Shown here: in pieces, positions 1-7,701 of the stretch
Numbering within the stretch: the first letter of the stretch is position 1
Layout of the letters: the number at the start of each line of letters is the position of its first letter
Source: CAYMKE01 sp964390955
Lineage (GTDB): Bacteria > Bacteroidota > Bacteroidia > Bacteroidales > JBBRXJ01
DNA: 16,529 nucleotides
Assembly: GCA_964390955.1 (NCBI GenBank)
Contig: CAYMKE010000044.1
Span: 1-16,529, forward strand
Reading direction: 5' to 3'
Translations under genes and position numbers: made by a program
The notes under the pieces: generated by a model
The model's input: only the letters and a program-made list of their open reading frames with translations
Told to the model about the DNA's origin: nothing
Databases searched by the model: none

Positions 1-25
1 TATATTCTGCTTTTAAATTATAGGC

Positions 26-76
26 CAACATCAATTCGCTTTACCCCGGCCCTTAAAGGGAGGTGGGTTGATGTTG
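26..76. repeat. REP-like composite inverted repeat
   Basis: Outer arms CAACATCAA (26-34) and TTGATGTTG (68-76) are exact reverse complements. Inside them ACCC and GGGT can pair, and the core CCCTTAAAGGG (50-60) is itself a perfect hairpin around one central A. The whole can fold into one long, interrupted stem. It lies 38 bases beyond the stop codon of the minus-strand GntR gene, so it could end that transcript. However, no T-run follows it on the minus strand, so a dispersed intergenic repeat fits better than a classical intrinsic terminator. The 77-113 stretch after it is AT-rich filler built of TTAAC/ATTAAC words. Confidence 0.5.
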
Positions 77-113
77 ACGGTTAAACAATTAACATTTAAC
101 CATTAACAATTAT

Positions 114-821
114 TTAAAACACCCCATACAACGAATATTTCTCTGTATTACAATACAATGATGAATAAATATTAAAGTGATTTTTGTTGGTTGTTAATTT
201 TCGTTCAAGGTGCAATACAGGATGTCCCGGTTGTATATTAAGATGTTGTGCAACATTCGAACCGGCCGGATTGGCCTTAAAGCGTTGTTCACCTCCTTTG
301 ATCTCGATCCCATATTCCAGTTTCAGGGTTTCAAACAATGATTTATCTTCAAATGACCTCCGGCAAAAGCGGGGAACATATATATTCGGAATCACATTTG
401 TGTCATAAAATACCGGTTCATTATTTAGCAGTCGTAGCCGTTCCATGTAAATGCATCCGAATTCTTTTTCTCTTTCTGACAAAGGGAAAAAGAAGTTTTT
501 TTCCCATTTTTTAATATGAGGCTGAACAATGATACGTGTTTTCAGGTTATCCTGTCCGATTGCTGAAGTGGTTCCTGTTATGGATAAAATGCCTATCTCG
601 CTTGGGATTTTGCTTACAACACTTCCTTTCCCCTGATGCTTTTTTATATATCCTTCATTCACTAATGCATCGAGCGCCTTGCGTACGGTTGGCCGGGTAA
701 GGTTGTGAAGAGCGCATAATTCATTTTCACTCGGCAATATGCTGCCTTCAGGATATACACCCTCGAGTATATGCTTTCTTAAAAGCTCATATAATTTTCT
801 GTATTGTGGTATCGAATGCAT
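114..821 (-). CDS. GntR-family regulator with UTRA domain (HutC/FarR type)
   Basis: This is a one-component transcription factor of 235 aa, a normal length for the HutC subfamily. Residues about 5-70 form the GntR winged helix-turn-helix, with the typical run LPSENELCALHNLTRPTVRK (29-48) followed by a 'DALVNEGYI' recognition/wing segment and a KGKG-like wing (62-66). Residues about 80-230 fit the UTRA effector-binding fold, including the conserved 'RLRLLNNEPVFYD' strand pair near 128-140. UTRA domains bind small molecules such as sugar phosphates, urocanate or fatty acids; the ligand here cannot be read. The gene is divergent from the E2-E3-E1 operon and the spacer carries palindromes of the HutC operator kind, so control of that operon and of itself is inferred. 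This differs from the classical PdhR of enterobacteria, which belongs to the FadR subfamily. The start is an ATG at 821 with no better upstream candidate. Confidence 0.9.
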   Translation of the reverse strand: MHSIPQYRKLYELLRKHILEGVYPEGSILPSENELCALHNLTRPTVRKALDALVNEGYIKKHQGKGSVVSKIPSEIGILSITGTTSAIGQDNLKTRIIVQPHIKKWEKNFFFPLSEREKEFGCIYMERLRLLNNEPVFYDTNVIPNIYVPRFCRRSFEDKSLFETLKLEYGIEIKGGEQRFKANPAGSNVAQHLNIQPGHPVLHLERKLTTNKNHFNIYSSLYCNTEKYSLYGVF

Positions 822-845
822 GCTGTTGTTTTCTTAATATTTGAT

Positions 846-863
846 AACTTGTAATTACAAGTT
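846..863. promoter_or_regulatory. Operator 1 of the GntR regulator (18-bp perfect palindrome)
   Basis: AACTTGTAATTACAAGTT reads identically on both strands. Its 14-bp core CTTGTAATTACAAG (848-861) differs from the second palindrome at 943-956 only in the two central bases. It sits 25 bp upstream of the regulator's start codon, where it would cover that gene's promoter, so autorepression is the natural reading. HutC-type GntR proteins are known to bind sites of the TTGTATATACAA type, which supports the assignment. The protein-DNA pairing itself is inferred. Confidence 0.75.
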
Positions 864-942
864 GAGTGTTAAATGATTGCAATATAATCAAAATATTGAT
901 ATATCAATAAAAAAATAATAATAATTTAACACAAAAAAACTG

Positions 943-956
943 CTTGTATATACAAG
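943..956. promoter_or_regulatory. Operator 2 of the GntR regulator, upstream of the dehydrogenase operon
   Basis: CTTGTATATACAAG is a perfect 14-bp palindrome with the same half-sites (CTTGTA/TACAAG) as the site at 848-861. It ends 53 bp before the E2 start codon and 16 bp before a TAnnTTTG box at 973-980, so a bound dimer would overlap the -33 region of the E2 promoter. This places the dehydrogenase operon under the divergent regulator. Confidence 0.75.
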
Positions 957-972
957 TAAATGATTTTTTTAT

Positions 973-980
973 TATTTTTG
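973..980 (+). promoter_or_regulatory. Candidate -7 box of the E2-E3-E1 operon
   Basis: TATTTTTG matches the Bacteroidota -7 consensus TAnnTTTG exactly and lies 30 bp before the E2 ATG. No TTG is found at the usual spacing for a -33 element: the TTG inside operator 2 is about 26 nt away, somewhat too far. The region is T-rich, so a chance match is possible. Confidence 0.4.
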
Positions 981-1009
981 GAAACAAATAATCAAAAAAA
1001 TAATATGCT

Positions 1010-2353
1010 ATGGCCGTACCGGTAATCATGCCCAAACAGGGACAATCAGTTGAAACCTGCGTCATCAACGAATGGTATAAAAAAGTAGGTGAGGAAGTAA
1101 AAAAAGGAGATATCTTATTCTCATATGAAACAGATAAAGCATCATTTGAAGAGGAGTCACCCGAAGAAGGCATACTGCTTGCCCAATTCTTTGAAGAAGG
1201 AGATGAAGTACCTGTTTTAATAAACGTAGCTGTCATCGGAAAAGAGGATGAATCGGTTGAAGAATTCCGGCCACAGGAAGACACCTCGAAAGAAGAAGAT
1301 CAACAACCTGCAGCGCCACAAGAAGAACCCTCAAATGCCAGTGAAGCAACAGAACAGGAACAGGTTATTCCTACACCTTCTGTTCAGCAGGGAGAAATTA
1401 AAATATCTCCCCGTGCCAAAAAGATTGCTGAACAAAAGGGAGTACCCATTCAAAACTTACAGGGTACAGGCCCGGAAGGACGTATTATTGAAAGAGACAT
1501 TGAACAATATCTCCAGTCAGGAGGATCGCTTACCACACCTCTTGCAGAAGCGGTGAGCAAAGAAACCGGCCTGCGGGCTCCCGCTCAGGGTACCGGTGCT
1601 GGAAGCCGTGTACGCAAAGAAGACCTTATGGAAACAACGGGTGCAGGCATAACAGGTGATTTTGAATTAAAGAAATTATCCAACATGCGAAAAATCATTG
1701 CAGAAAAAATGCACCAGTCATTGCAAAATTCTGCTCAATTGACCCATCATGCAAGCGCCGATGCCCGAAACATAATGAATTTACGGAAAAAGGCCAAAGC
1801 TGAGGCACAAAAAGGAAATGCAGAGAATATAACATTAAATGACATGGTGTGTTTTGCGGTTATCCGTGCACTTGAAAAATACCCGGAAATGAATGCACAC
1901 TTCCTGGGAAATGAAATGAAAATCTTCAAAAACATACATCTCGGCATGGCTGTTAATACAGACCGCGGATTAATGGTCCCTACATTAAAAAATGCCAACC
2001 ATTTTTCACTTCCCGGATTATCTGCACAATTAAAAATGATGGCAGCAGATTGCCAGAAAGGAAATATAGATCCTGAGCTTTTATCCAGTGAAAGTGCAAC
2101 ATTCACCGTTTCTAACCTGGGAGTGTATGGCATTGAAATGTTTACACCTGTTTTGAATATTCCTCAGGTTGGCATACTGGGTGTTAATACCATCACGCAC
2201 CGGCCGGGGAATATTGGTGACGGAACCATCGGGTTTGTGCCAAGAATAGGTATATCACTTACTTATGACCACAGGGCTGTTGACGGAGCACCCGCTTCCC
2301 AGTTCCTGAAAGAAATTGCAACTCAAATCGAACAATTATCTATAAATTCCTAA
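1010..2353 (+). CDS. 2-oxoacid dehydrogenase E2, dihydrolipoamide acyltransferase
   Basis: This is the core subunit (447 aa) that accepts the acyl group from E1 on a swinging lipoyl arm and passes it to CoA. Residues 1-78 are a lipoyl domain with the modified lysine K43 in ETDKASFE. An acidic, Gln/Pro-rich flexible linker follows (about 79-128). Residues 131-168 are a clear E3-binding domain (SPRAKKIAEQKGV ... GTGPEGRIIERDI). Residues 176-207 look like a second, shortened copy (TPLAEAVSKETGL ... GTGAGSRVRKEDL). The catalytic domain runs from about 217 to 447 with the active-site motif DHRAVDG (His421, Asp425). The stop is 10 bases before the E3 start, so they are co-transcribed. Substrate is not settled by the sequence: pyruvate is most likely, with branched-chain 2-oxoacid or acetoin as alternatives. 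Confidence 0.93.
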   Translation: MAVPVIMPKQGQSVETCVINEWYKKVGEEVKKGDILFSYETDKASFEEESPEEGILLAQFFEEGDEVPVLINVAVIGKEDESVEEFRPQEDTSKEEDQQPAAPQEEPSNASEATEQEQVIPTPSVQQGEIKISPRAKKIAEQKGVPIQNLQGTGPEGRIIERDIEQYLQSGGSLTTPLAEAVSKETGLRAPAQGTGAGSRVRKEDLMETTGAGITGDFELKKLSNMRKIIAEKMHQSLQNSAQLTHHASADARNIMNLRKKAKAEAQKGNAENITLNDMVCFAVIRALEKYPEMNAHFLGNEMKIFKNIHLGMAVNTDRGLMVPTLKNANHFSLPGLSAQLKMMAADCQKGNIDPELLSSESATFTVSNLGVYGIEMFTPVLNIPQVGILGVNTITHRPGNIGDGTIGFVPRIGISLTYDHRAVDGAPASQFLKEIATQIEQLSINS

Positions 2354-2363
2354 AATATATATT

Positions 2364-3722
2364 ATGACATATGATGTTGGAATCATTGGCGGAGGCCCGG
2401 CAGGGTATGTTGCTGCCGAACGTGCCGGACAGAAAGGCCTCAATGCAATACTATTTGAAAAAGCCAACCTTGGAGGTGTCTGTTTGAATGTAGGATGTAT
2501 CCCGACAAAGACATTGCTTTACACTGCCAAACTATATGAACATGCCAAAGAAGGTGAAAAATACGGCATTAAAGCCGGCGATGTGAGTTTTGACTTTGGT
2601 AAAATCATGAAACGAAAAAATAAAGTGGTAAAAAAACTCGTGGCAGGCATTGGCAGCGCCATGAAGAAATACAAAGTAGAAGTAATTAATGCTGAAGCAG
2701 AAATTAAAAAGAAAGAAGCAGAAAACATCATTATCAGTGCCGGAGGAAATGAATATGCATGCAAAAACCTGATGATCGCAACGGGATCTGAACCCATTGT
2801 ACCCCCCATTAAAGGATTAGAAAGAAAAGACATCTATACAAATAAAGAAATACTTGACATTAAAGAAATGCCTGAAGAACTCACTATTATTGGTGCCGGA
2901 TATATTGGTGTCGAATTTGCCAGCTTTTTTGGGAGCATGGGAGCCAATGTCACTGTAATCGAAATGTTAGATGAAATATTACCGGGAATAGACAGGGAAA
3001 TGAGTTCTATGTTAAGAAAAGAATTGGAAAAGAAAGGCATAGAATTTAGATTGGGGTCAAAAGTAATTGAAAAGAAAAGCAATTCATTGACCATTGAAAA
3101 AGACGGAAACACAGAGGTCATAAAAACAAAACATGTATTGGTGAGTGCAGGACGTAAACCTGTTGTGAATGGATACGGACTCGACAATATCGGTGTTGAG
3201 TATGATGGAAAAGGCATTAAAGTTGATAAGTATTGCCAGACCAACATCCCCAATGTTTATGCAGTAGGTGATGTAAACGGACGTTCATTATTGGCACATA
3301 CAGCAAGCCGTGAAGGCGAAGTAGTGGTGGATAATATTTCCGGTAAAAAGACGGTCATGCGATACAATGCTATACCCGGTGTAGTTTACACCAATCCTGA
3401 AATTGCAACAGTAGGACTTACAGAACAGGAAGCAAAAAAGCAAAATATTTCCTATGATGTGAGTACACTTCCCATGACATACGCGGGAAGATTTATGGCA
3501 GAAAATGAAGGGTTTAACGGGATGGCAAAAGTCATTTCCGGGAAAAAATATGGAGAAATACTGGGTGTACATATGATCGGCAACCCAAGCTCAGAATTTA
3601 TATATGGAGCAGCCATGGCCATTGAAATGGAAATGAGAATTCAGGACCTGAGTGATGTAATATTTCCTCATCCTACGGTTTCTGAAATATTTAAAGAAAC
3701 AGTAGTTGCATTTAACGACTAA
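2364..3722 (+). CDS. lpdA: Dihydrolipoyl dehydrogenase (E3)
   Basis: This FAD flavoprotein (452 aa, about 450-480 being usual) reoxidises the dihydrolipoyl arm of E2 and reduces NAD+. The N-terminal FAD-binding GGGPAG is at 9-14. The redox-active disulfide C40/C45 lies in CLNVGCIPTK. The NAD-binding Rossmann motif GAGYIGVEFASFFG begins near residue 177. A second FAD motif, TNIPNVYAVGDVNG, is in the middle, and the catalytic His436-Pro437 with Glu441 (FPHPTVSE) is at the C-terminus. All key residues are present. It is the second gene of the operon, starting 10 bases after E2 and ending 37 bases before E1. Such an in-operon E3 is usually dedicated to its complex, but it could also serve other lipoyl systems of the cell. 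Confidence 0.96.
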   Translation: MTYDVGIIGGGPAGYVAAERAGQKGLNAILFEKANLGGVCLNVGCIPTKTLLYTAKLYEHAKEGEKYGIKAGDVSFDFGKIMKRKNKVVKKLVAGIGSAMKKYKVEVINAEAEIKKKEAENIIISAGGNEYACKNLMIATGSEPIVPPIKGLERKDIYTNKEILDIKEMPEELTIIGAGYIGVEFASFFGSMGANVTVIEMLDEILPGIDREMSSMLRKELEKKGIEFRLGSKVIEKKSNSLTIEKDGNTEVIKTKHVLVSAGRKPVVNGYGLDNIGVEYDGKGIKVDKYCQTNIPNVYAVGDVNGRSLLAHTASREGEVVVDNISGKKTVMRYNAIPGVVYTNPEIATVGLTEQEAKKQNISYDVSTLPMTYAGRFMAENEGFNGMAKVISGKKYGEILGVHMIGNPSSEFIYGAAMAIEMEMRIQDLSDVIFPHPTVSEIFKETVVAFND

Positions 3723-3759
3723 AAAACACAAAGAAATAATAACTAAAAAATAAAGAATC

Positions 3760-6228
3760 ATGCCTAAAACACAATTCATTGATCCGGTAAAAGCAAGAAA
3801 AAAAACAGAAATTTCATTTGGAACAATACCGGTAAATCATTATAATAAAAGTATAGAAGAGGAAAAAGGAAATTTTTCAAAAGAGGATTTGATCAGGATA
3901 TACAGGGATATGGTGATCATTCGTGAGTTTGAGACCATGTTAAATTTGATCAAGACAACTTTTGAATACAATGGTGTCAAATACAACCATCCGGGCCCTG
4001 CGCATTTATCTATCGGACAGGAAGCCTCAGCGGTCGGGATGGCGTATAACCTCGACATTAATGATTATATTTTTGGATCACACAGGAGCCATGGAGAGAT
4101 TATTGCCAAAGGGCTTTCAGCCATTGAAAAACTGGATGATAAGACTTTGTCTCAGATTATGAATGACTATTTTGATGGTGATATTGTAAAAGTAGTAGAG
4201 AAAGGACAAAAAGGCTCTGTTAAAGAATTGGCTGTTGACTTCTTACTGTATGGTACTTTGGCCGAAATATTTGCACGTAAAAATGGCTTTAACAGGGGCC
4301 TCGGCGGCTCAATGCATGCATTTTTTACGCCATTTGGTGTGTATCCGAACAATGCAATAGTAGGTGGTTCAGGTGATATTTCAGTCGGTGCAGCGCTTTA
4401 TAAACAAGTAAATCAAAAATCAGGACTCGTCGTGTGTAATATTGGCGATGCATCATTAGGATGCGGACCTGTATGGGAAGGCATCACATTTGCCACCATG
4501 TCACAATTCCATACATTATGGGAAGAAGGATACAATGGCGGCTTGCCTATCATATTCAATTTCATGAATAATCAATATGGCATGGGCGGCCAGACAGCTG
4601 GTGAAACCATGGGATATGACATGCTTGCACGTTTGGGTGCCGGAGTAAATGCTGAAATGATGCATTCCGAACGTGTATATGGGTATGACCCACTGGCTGT
4701 AATTGATGCATTCAAACGCAAAAAACAAATTATTGAAGACAAAAAAGGGCCTGTATTACTCGATACTTTAACCTACAGGATTTCAGGGCACTCTCCTTCC
4801 GATGCTTCATCATACAGGACGAAAGAAGAAATTGAAGCATGGCAAAATGCCGACTCCATTAAAGAATATGGAGAAAAGCTTATAAAAGCCGGCATTGCCT
4901 CAGAAAATGAGCTCAATACAATTAAAGAAAACACAACACAACAAATCACTAAAATTTTAAAATATTCCATTGATGATACTATTTCTCCCCGGCTCGACCT
5001 GGATAATAACCCCGAAGCCATTGCAGAAATGATGTTTTCCAATGAGTCAAAAGATAAAATGGACGACAGGAAGCCTGACAGCCTTATTCCGTATGAAGAA
5101 AATTCACGGGTTAAACAAATCAAAAAGAAAGAACGTTTTGGACTTGATGCAAACGGAAAACCTTATTCAAAAATAAAGACCTATCAATTACGGGATGGAA
5201 TTTTTGAAGCCATTATTGATCGTTTTTATAAAGACCCGACATTAGTGGCCTATGGAGAAGAGAACCGTGACTGGGGCGGCGCTTTTGCTGTTTATCGCGG
5301 CTTAACAGAAGCAATGCCATATCACAGGCTCTTTAACTCTCCCATTTCGGAAGGCGCTATTGCAGGTACAGCAGTGGGATATGCCATGGCTGGAGGCCGG
5401 GTAATTGCTGAAATCATGTACTGCGATTTTATTGGCAGGGCAGGAGATGAATTATTTAACCAGCTACCCAAATGGCAGGCCATGAGCGGAAATGTAATCA
5501 AAATGCCGGTGGTGATAAGGGTTTCTGTAGGTTCAAAATATGGAGCACAACATTCGCAGGATTTTTCATCCATTCTTGCCCATATTCCGGGGTTGAAAGT
5601 TGTTTTTCCGGCTACTCCTTATGATGCAAAAGGATTGATGAACACAGCACTACAGGGAACAGACCCGGTCATCTTTTTTGAAAGTCAACGGATTTATGAT
5701 ATTGGTGAATTATTCCATGAAGACGGAGTGCCCGAAGAATATTATGAAATACCATTGGGTGAACCCGATATCAAGCGAAAAGGTGATGATGTGACCATTG
5801 TTTCTATCGGAGCTACTTTATACCGTGCCTTAGAAGCAGCCGGCATATTGCAGGAACAATACAATATATCTGCTGAAGTCATTGATGCCAGATCTATTGT
5901 GCCTTTTAATTATGAACCGGTCATTGAATCATTAAAAAAGACAGGTAAAATTGTATTTACCAGCGATGCATCGGAACGTAATTCGTTCTTAAAAGACATG
6001 GCAGAAAACATCACAGAACTTGCATTTGATGAATTGGATGCACCTCCGGTGGTCGTAGGGTCAAAAAACTGGATCACACCTGCCAAAGAACATGAACATT
6101 ATTTCTTTCCTGAAAAAGAATGGATTGTAGATGCGATCCATCAAAAGATTATGCCGCTTAAAGGGCACACACCAAAGCATAATTACACAACCAATGAACA
6201 ACTCAGGAAAGCAAAAAAAGGCATTTAA
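3760..6228 (+). CDS. 2-oxoacid dehydrogenase E1, alpha-beta fusion (thiamine-diphosphate dependent)
   Basis: This enzyme decarboxylates the 2-oxoacid and reductively acylates E2. It is 822 aa because alpha and beta subunits, separate genes in most bacteria, are joined. The alpha part is about 40-425: GSMHAFF (183-189), a thiamine-diphosphate motif beginning GDAS (229-232) and ending MNNQYG (269-274), and the loop YRISGHSPSDASSYR (339-353), which is the equivalent of the phosphorylation loop of mitochondrial E1 alpha. The usual GDG is GDA here and the motif contains a few extra residues. A charged linker occupies about 426-475. The beta part (about 476-805) has YGEENRDWGGAF (498-509), SPISEGAIAG (528-537) with the cofactor-activating Glu531, and GAQHSQ with His598. 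It is the third gene of the operon; the order E2-E3-E1 is less common than E1 first. Pyruvate is the favoured but unproven substrate. Confidence 0.92.
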   Translation: MPKTQFIDPVKARKKTEISFGTIPVNHYNKSIEEEKGNFSKEDLIRIYRDMVIIREFETMLNLIKTTFEYNGVKYNHPGPAHLSIGQEASAVGMAYNLDINDYIFGSHRSHGEIIAKGLSAIEKLDDKTLSQIMNDYFDGDIVKVVEKGQKGSVKELAVDFLLYGTLAEIFARKNGFNRGLGGSMHAFFTPFGVYPNNAIVGGSGDISVGAALYKQVNQKSGLVVCNIGDASLGCGPVWEGITFATMSQFHTLWEEGYNGGLPIIFNFMNNQYGMGGQTAGETMGYDMLARLGAGVNAEMMHSERVYGYDPLAVIDAFKRKKQIIEDKKGPVLLDTLTYRISGHSPSDASSYRTKEEIEAWQNADSIKEYGEKLIKAGIASENELNTIKENTTQQITKILKYSIDDTISPRLDLDNNPEAIAEMMFSNESKDKMDDRKPDSLIPYEENSRVKQIKKKERFGLDANGKPYSKIKTYQLRDGIFEAIIDRFYKDPTLVAYGEENRDWGGAFAVYRGLTEAMPYHRLFNSPISEGAIAGTAVGYAMAGGRVIAEIMYCDFIGRAGDELFNQLPKWQAMSGNVIKMPVVIRVSVGSKYGAQHSQDFSSILAHIPGLKVVFPATPYDAKGLMNTALQGTDPVIFFESQRIYDIGELFHEDGVPEEYYEIPLGEPDIKRKGDDVTIVSIGATLYRALEAAGILQEQYNISAEVIDARSIVPFNYEPVIESLKKTGKIVFTSDASERNSFLKDMAENITELAFDELDAPPVVVGSKNWITPAKEHEHYFFPEKEWIVDAIHQKIMPLKGHTPKHNYTTNEQLRKAKKGI

Positions 6229-6252
6229 ATGTGAAAAATTGATAAGAAACAT

Positions 6253-6260
6253 TAAATTTG
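6253..6260 (+). promoter_or_regulatory. Candidate -7 box of ugd
   Basis: TAAATTTG is an exact match to TAnnTTTG in the 75-bp gap after E1 and 43 bp before the ugd ATG. The identical octamer occurs in front of the lipoprotein gene. The nearest upstream TTG (6239-6241) is too close for a canonical -33 element. If it is used, ugd is transcribed separately from the dehydrogenase operon. Confidence 0.4.
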
Positions 6261-6303
6261 TCTTATATTTTGATTAATTCGTTGAATTTATAAATTTTAA
6301 TAA

Positions 6304-7629
6304 ATGAAAATTACTGTTTTAGGAGTTGGTTATGTAGGATTGGTTACCGGTACTTGTTTTTCAGAAACCGGCGTTGATGTAATGTGTGTAGATATTGACC
6401 CGGATAAAATAGATAAATTAAGGCAGGGAATTATCCCGATTTATGAGCCGGGATTGCCCAAAATGTTGCAAAACAATATTGACAAGGGGAGGCTTAAATT
6501 TACAACCAAGATTAAAGAAGGAATTAAAGGTTCCGAGGCCGTCTTTATTTGCGTAGGAACACCATCCGACGAAGACGGAAGCGCTGACCTGAAATATGTA
6601 TTGGAAGTGGCCAGGCAAATAGGTCAGGAGATTAATAAATACATGGTTGTTGTTACAAAAAGCACTGTTCCGGTAGGAACATCCGAAAAAGTAAGAGCTG
6701 TCATTAAAGAAGAACTTGAAAAACGCAAATCTGATATTCAATTTGATGTTGCGTCTAATCCTGAATTTCTAAAAGAAGGCGATGCTGTAGAAGATTTTTT
6801 AAGGCCTGACAGGATTGTTATCGGAACAGACAGCCCTGAAGCAGAAAATACCTTAAAGCGGTTATATAAACCATTTTTGTTAAATCAGCACCCGATACTT
6901 TATATGGACATCCCATCGGCTGAAATGACTAAATATGCTGCCAATGCAATGCTTGCAACAAAGATCAGCTTCATGAACGACCTGGCCAATTTATGCGAAA
7001 AAATCGGTGCTGATATCAATTATGTCAGAAATGGAATTGGTTCTGATCCCCGTATAGGAAATAAATTTATATACCCGGGCACTGGTTATGGCGGATCATG
7101 TTTCCCAAAAGATGTGAAAGCCCTGATTAATACAGGCAAAATTAATCAATACAATTTAGAAATATTACAGGCTGTGGATGCAGTCAATGATAAACAGAAA
7201 AAAGTCCTGATCAAAAAGATCATGGAACATTTTAACAATGACATCAATGGCAAGACGTTCGGGATTTGGGGGTTGTCGTTTAAACCGCATACAGATGATA
7301 CCAGGGAATCTCCCGCTATTGTTATTATCAATGAATTACTGGAGAAGGGTGCGAAAGTTAAAGCATACGATCCTGTGGCAATAAATGAGAGTAGAAAATT
7401 ATTTAATGACAAAATAGTCTATGGCAAAGACCAGTATGATGTTCTGATCGATGCCGATGCCATGATTTTGGTTACTGAATGGGAAGAGTTCAGAATGCCC
7501 AATTTTCCGGTATTAAATCGTTTGATGAAAAACAAACTGATATTTGACGGCCGGAATATTTATGATTCGGAGGAAATGGAAGAAGAAGGATTTACATATT
7601 ATTGTATCGGACGGAAAAAAGTAGGGTAG
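6304..7629 (+). CDS. ugd: UDP-glucose 6-dehydrogenase
   Basis: The enzyme oxidises UDP-glucose twice with NAD+ to give UDP-glucuronate, a precursor of capsule, exopolysaccharide or LPS sugars, in the cytoplasm. Its length of 441 aa is normal. The N-terminal Rossmann motif is LGVGYVG (6-12), and CVGTPSDEDGSAD (83-95) and STVPVGT (120-126) are typical of the family. The active site includes SNPEFLKEG (E154/E157 region), Lys210 in AEMTKYAAN and the nucleophile Cys266 in GTGYGGSCFPKD. The C-terminal UDP-binding domain starts near 310 (GKTFGIWGLSFKPHTDDTRE). The family also includes GDP-mannose and UDP-ManNAc dehydrogenases; the overall pattern favours UDP-glucose. No glycosyltransferase or polysaccharide genes are adjacent, so its end product is unknown. 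Confidence 0.93.
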   Translation: MKITVLGVGYVGLVTGTCFSETGVDVMCVDIDPDKIDKLRQGIIPIYEPGLPKMLQNNIDKGRLKFTTKIKEGIKGSEAVFICVGTPSDEDGSADLKYVLEVARQIGQEINKYMVVVTKSTVPVGTSEKVRAVIKEELEKRKSDIQFDVASNPEFLKEGDAVEDFLRPDRIVIGTDSPEAENTLKRLYKPFLLNQHPILYMDIPSAEMTKYAANAMLATKISFMNDLANLCEKIGADINYVRNGIGSDPRIGNKFIYPGTGYGGSCFPKDVKALINTGKINQYNLEILQAVDAVNDKQKKVLIKKIMEHFNNDINGKTFGIWGLSFKPHTDDTRESPAIVIINELLEKGAKVKAYDPVAINESRKLFNDKIVYGKDQYDVLIDADAMILVTEWEEFRMPNFPVLNRLMKNKLIFDGRNIYDSEEMEEEGFTYYCIGRKKVG

Positions 7630-7701
7630 TTGGCCGTATTCTGTTGAATTAAAGTTATACAAATAACAGGACACGAAAGATAGATATTGTACAACTAAAA
7701 T

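Noticed and set aside
904..1284. 126-codon minus-strand frame antisense to the E2 lipoyl domain
   Set aside because: Serine-rich shadow of the E2 coding strand running through the operator spacer; no independent support.
7654..7667. Small hairpin GTTAT-ACAA-ATAAC between ugd and uxaC
   Set aside because: Only five AU-rich pairs and no T-run, so it is too weak to call a terminator.
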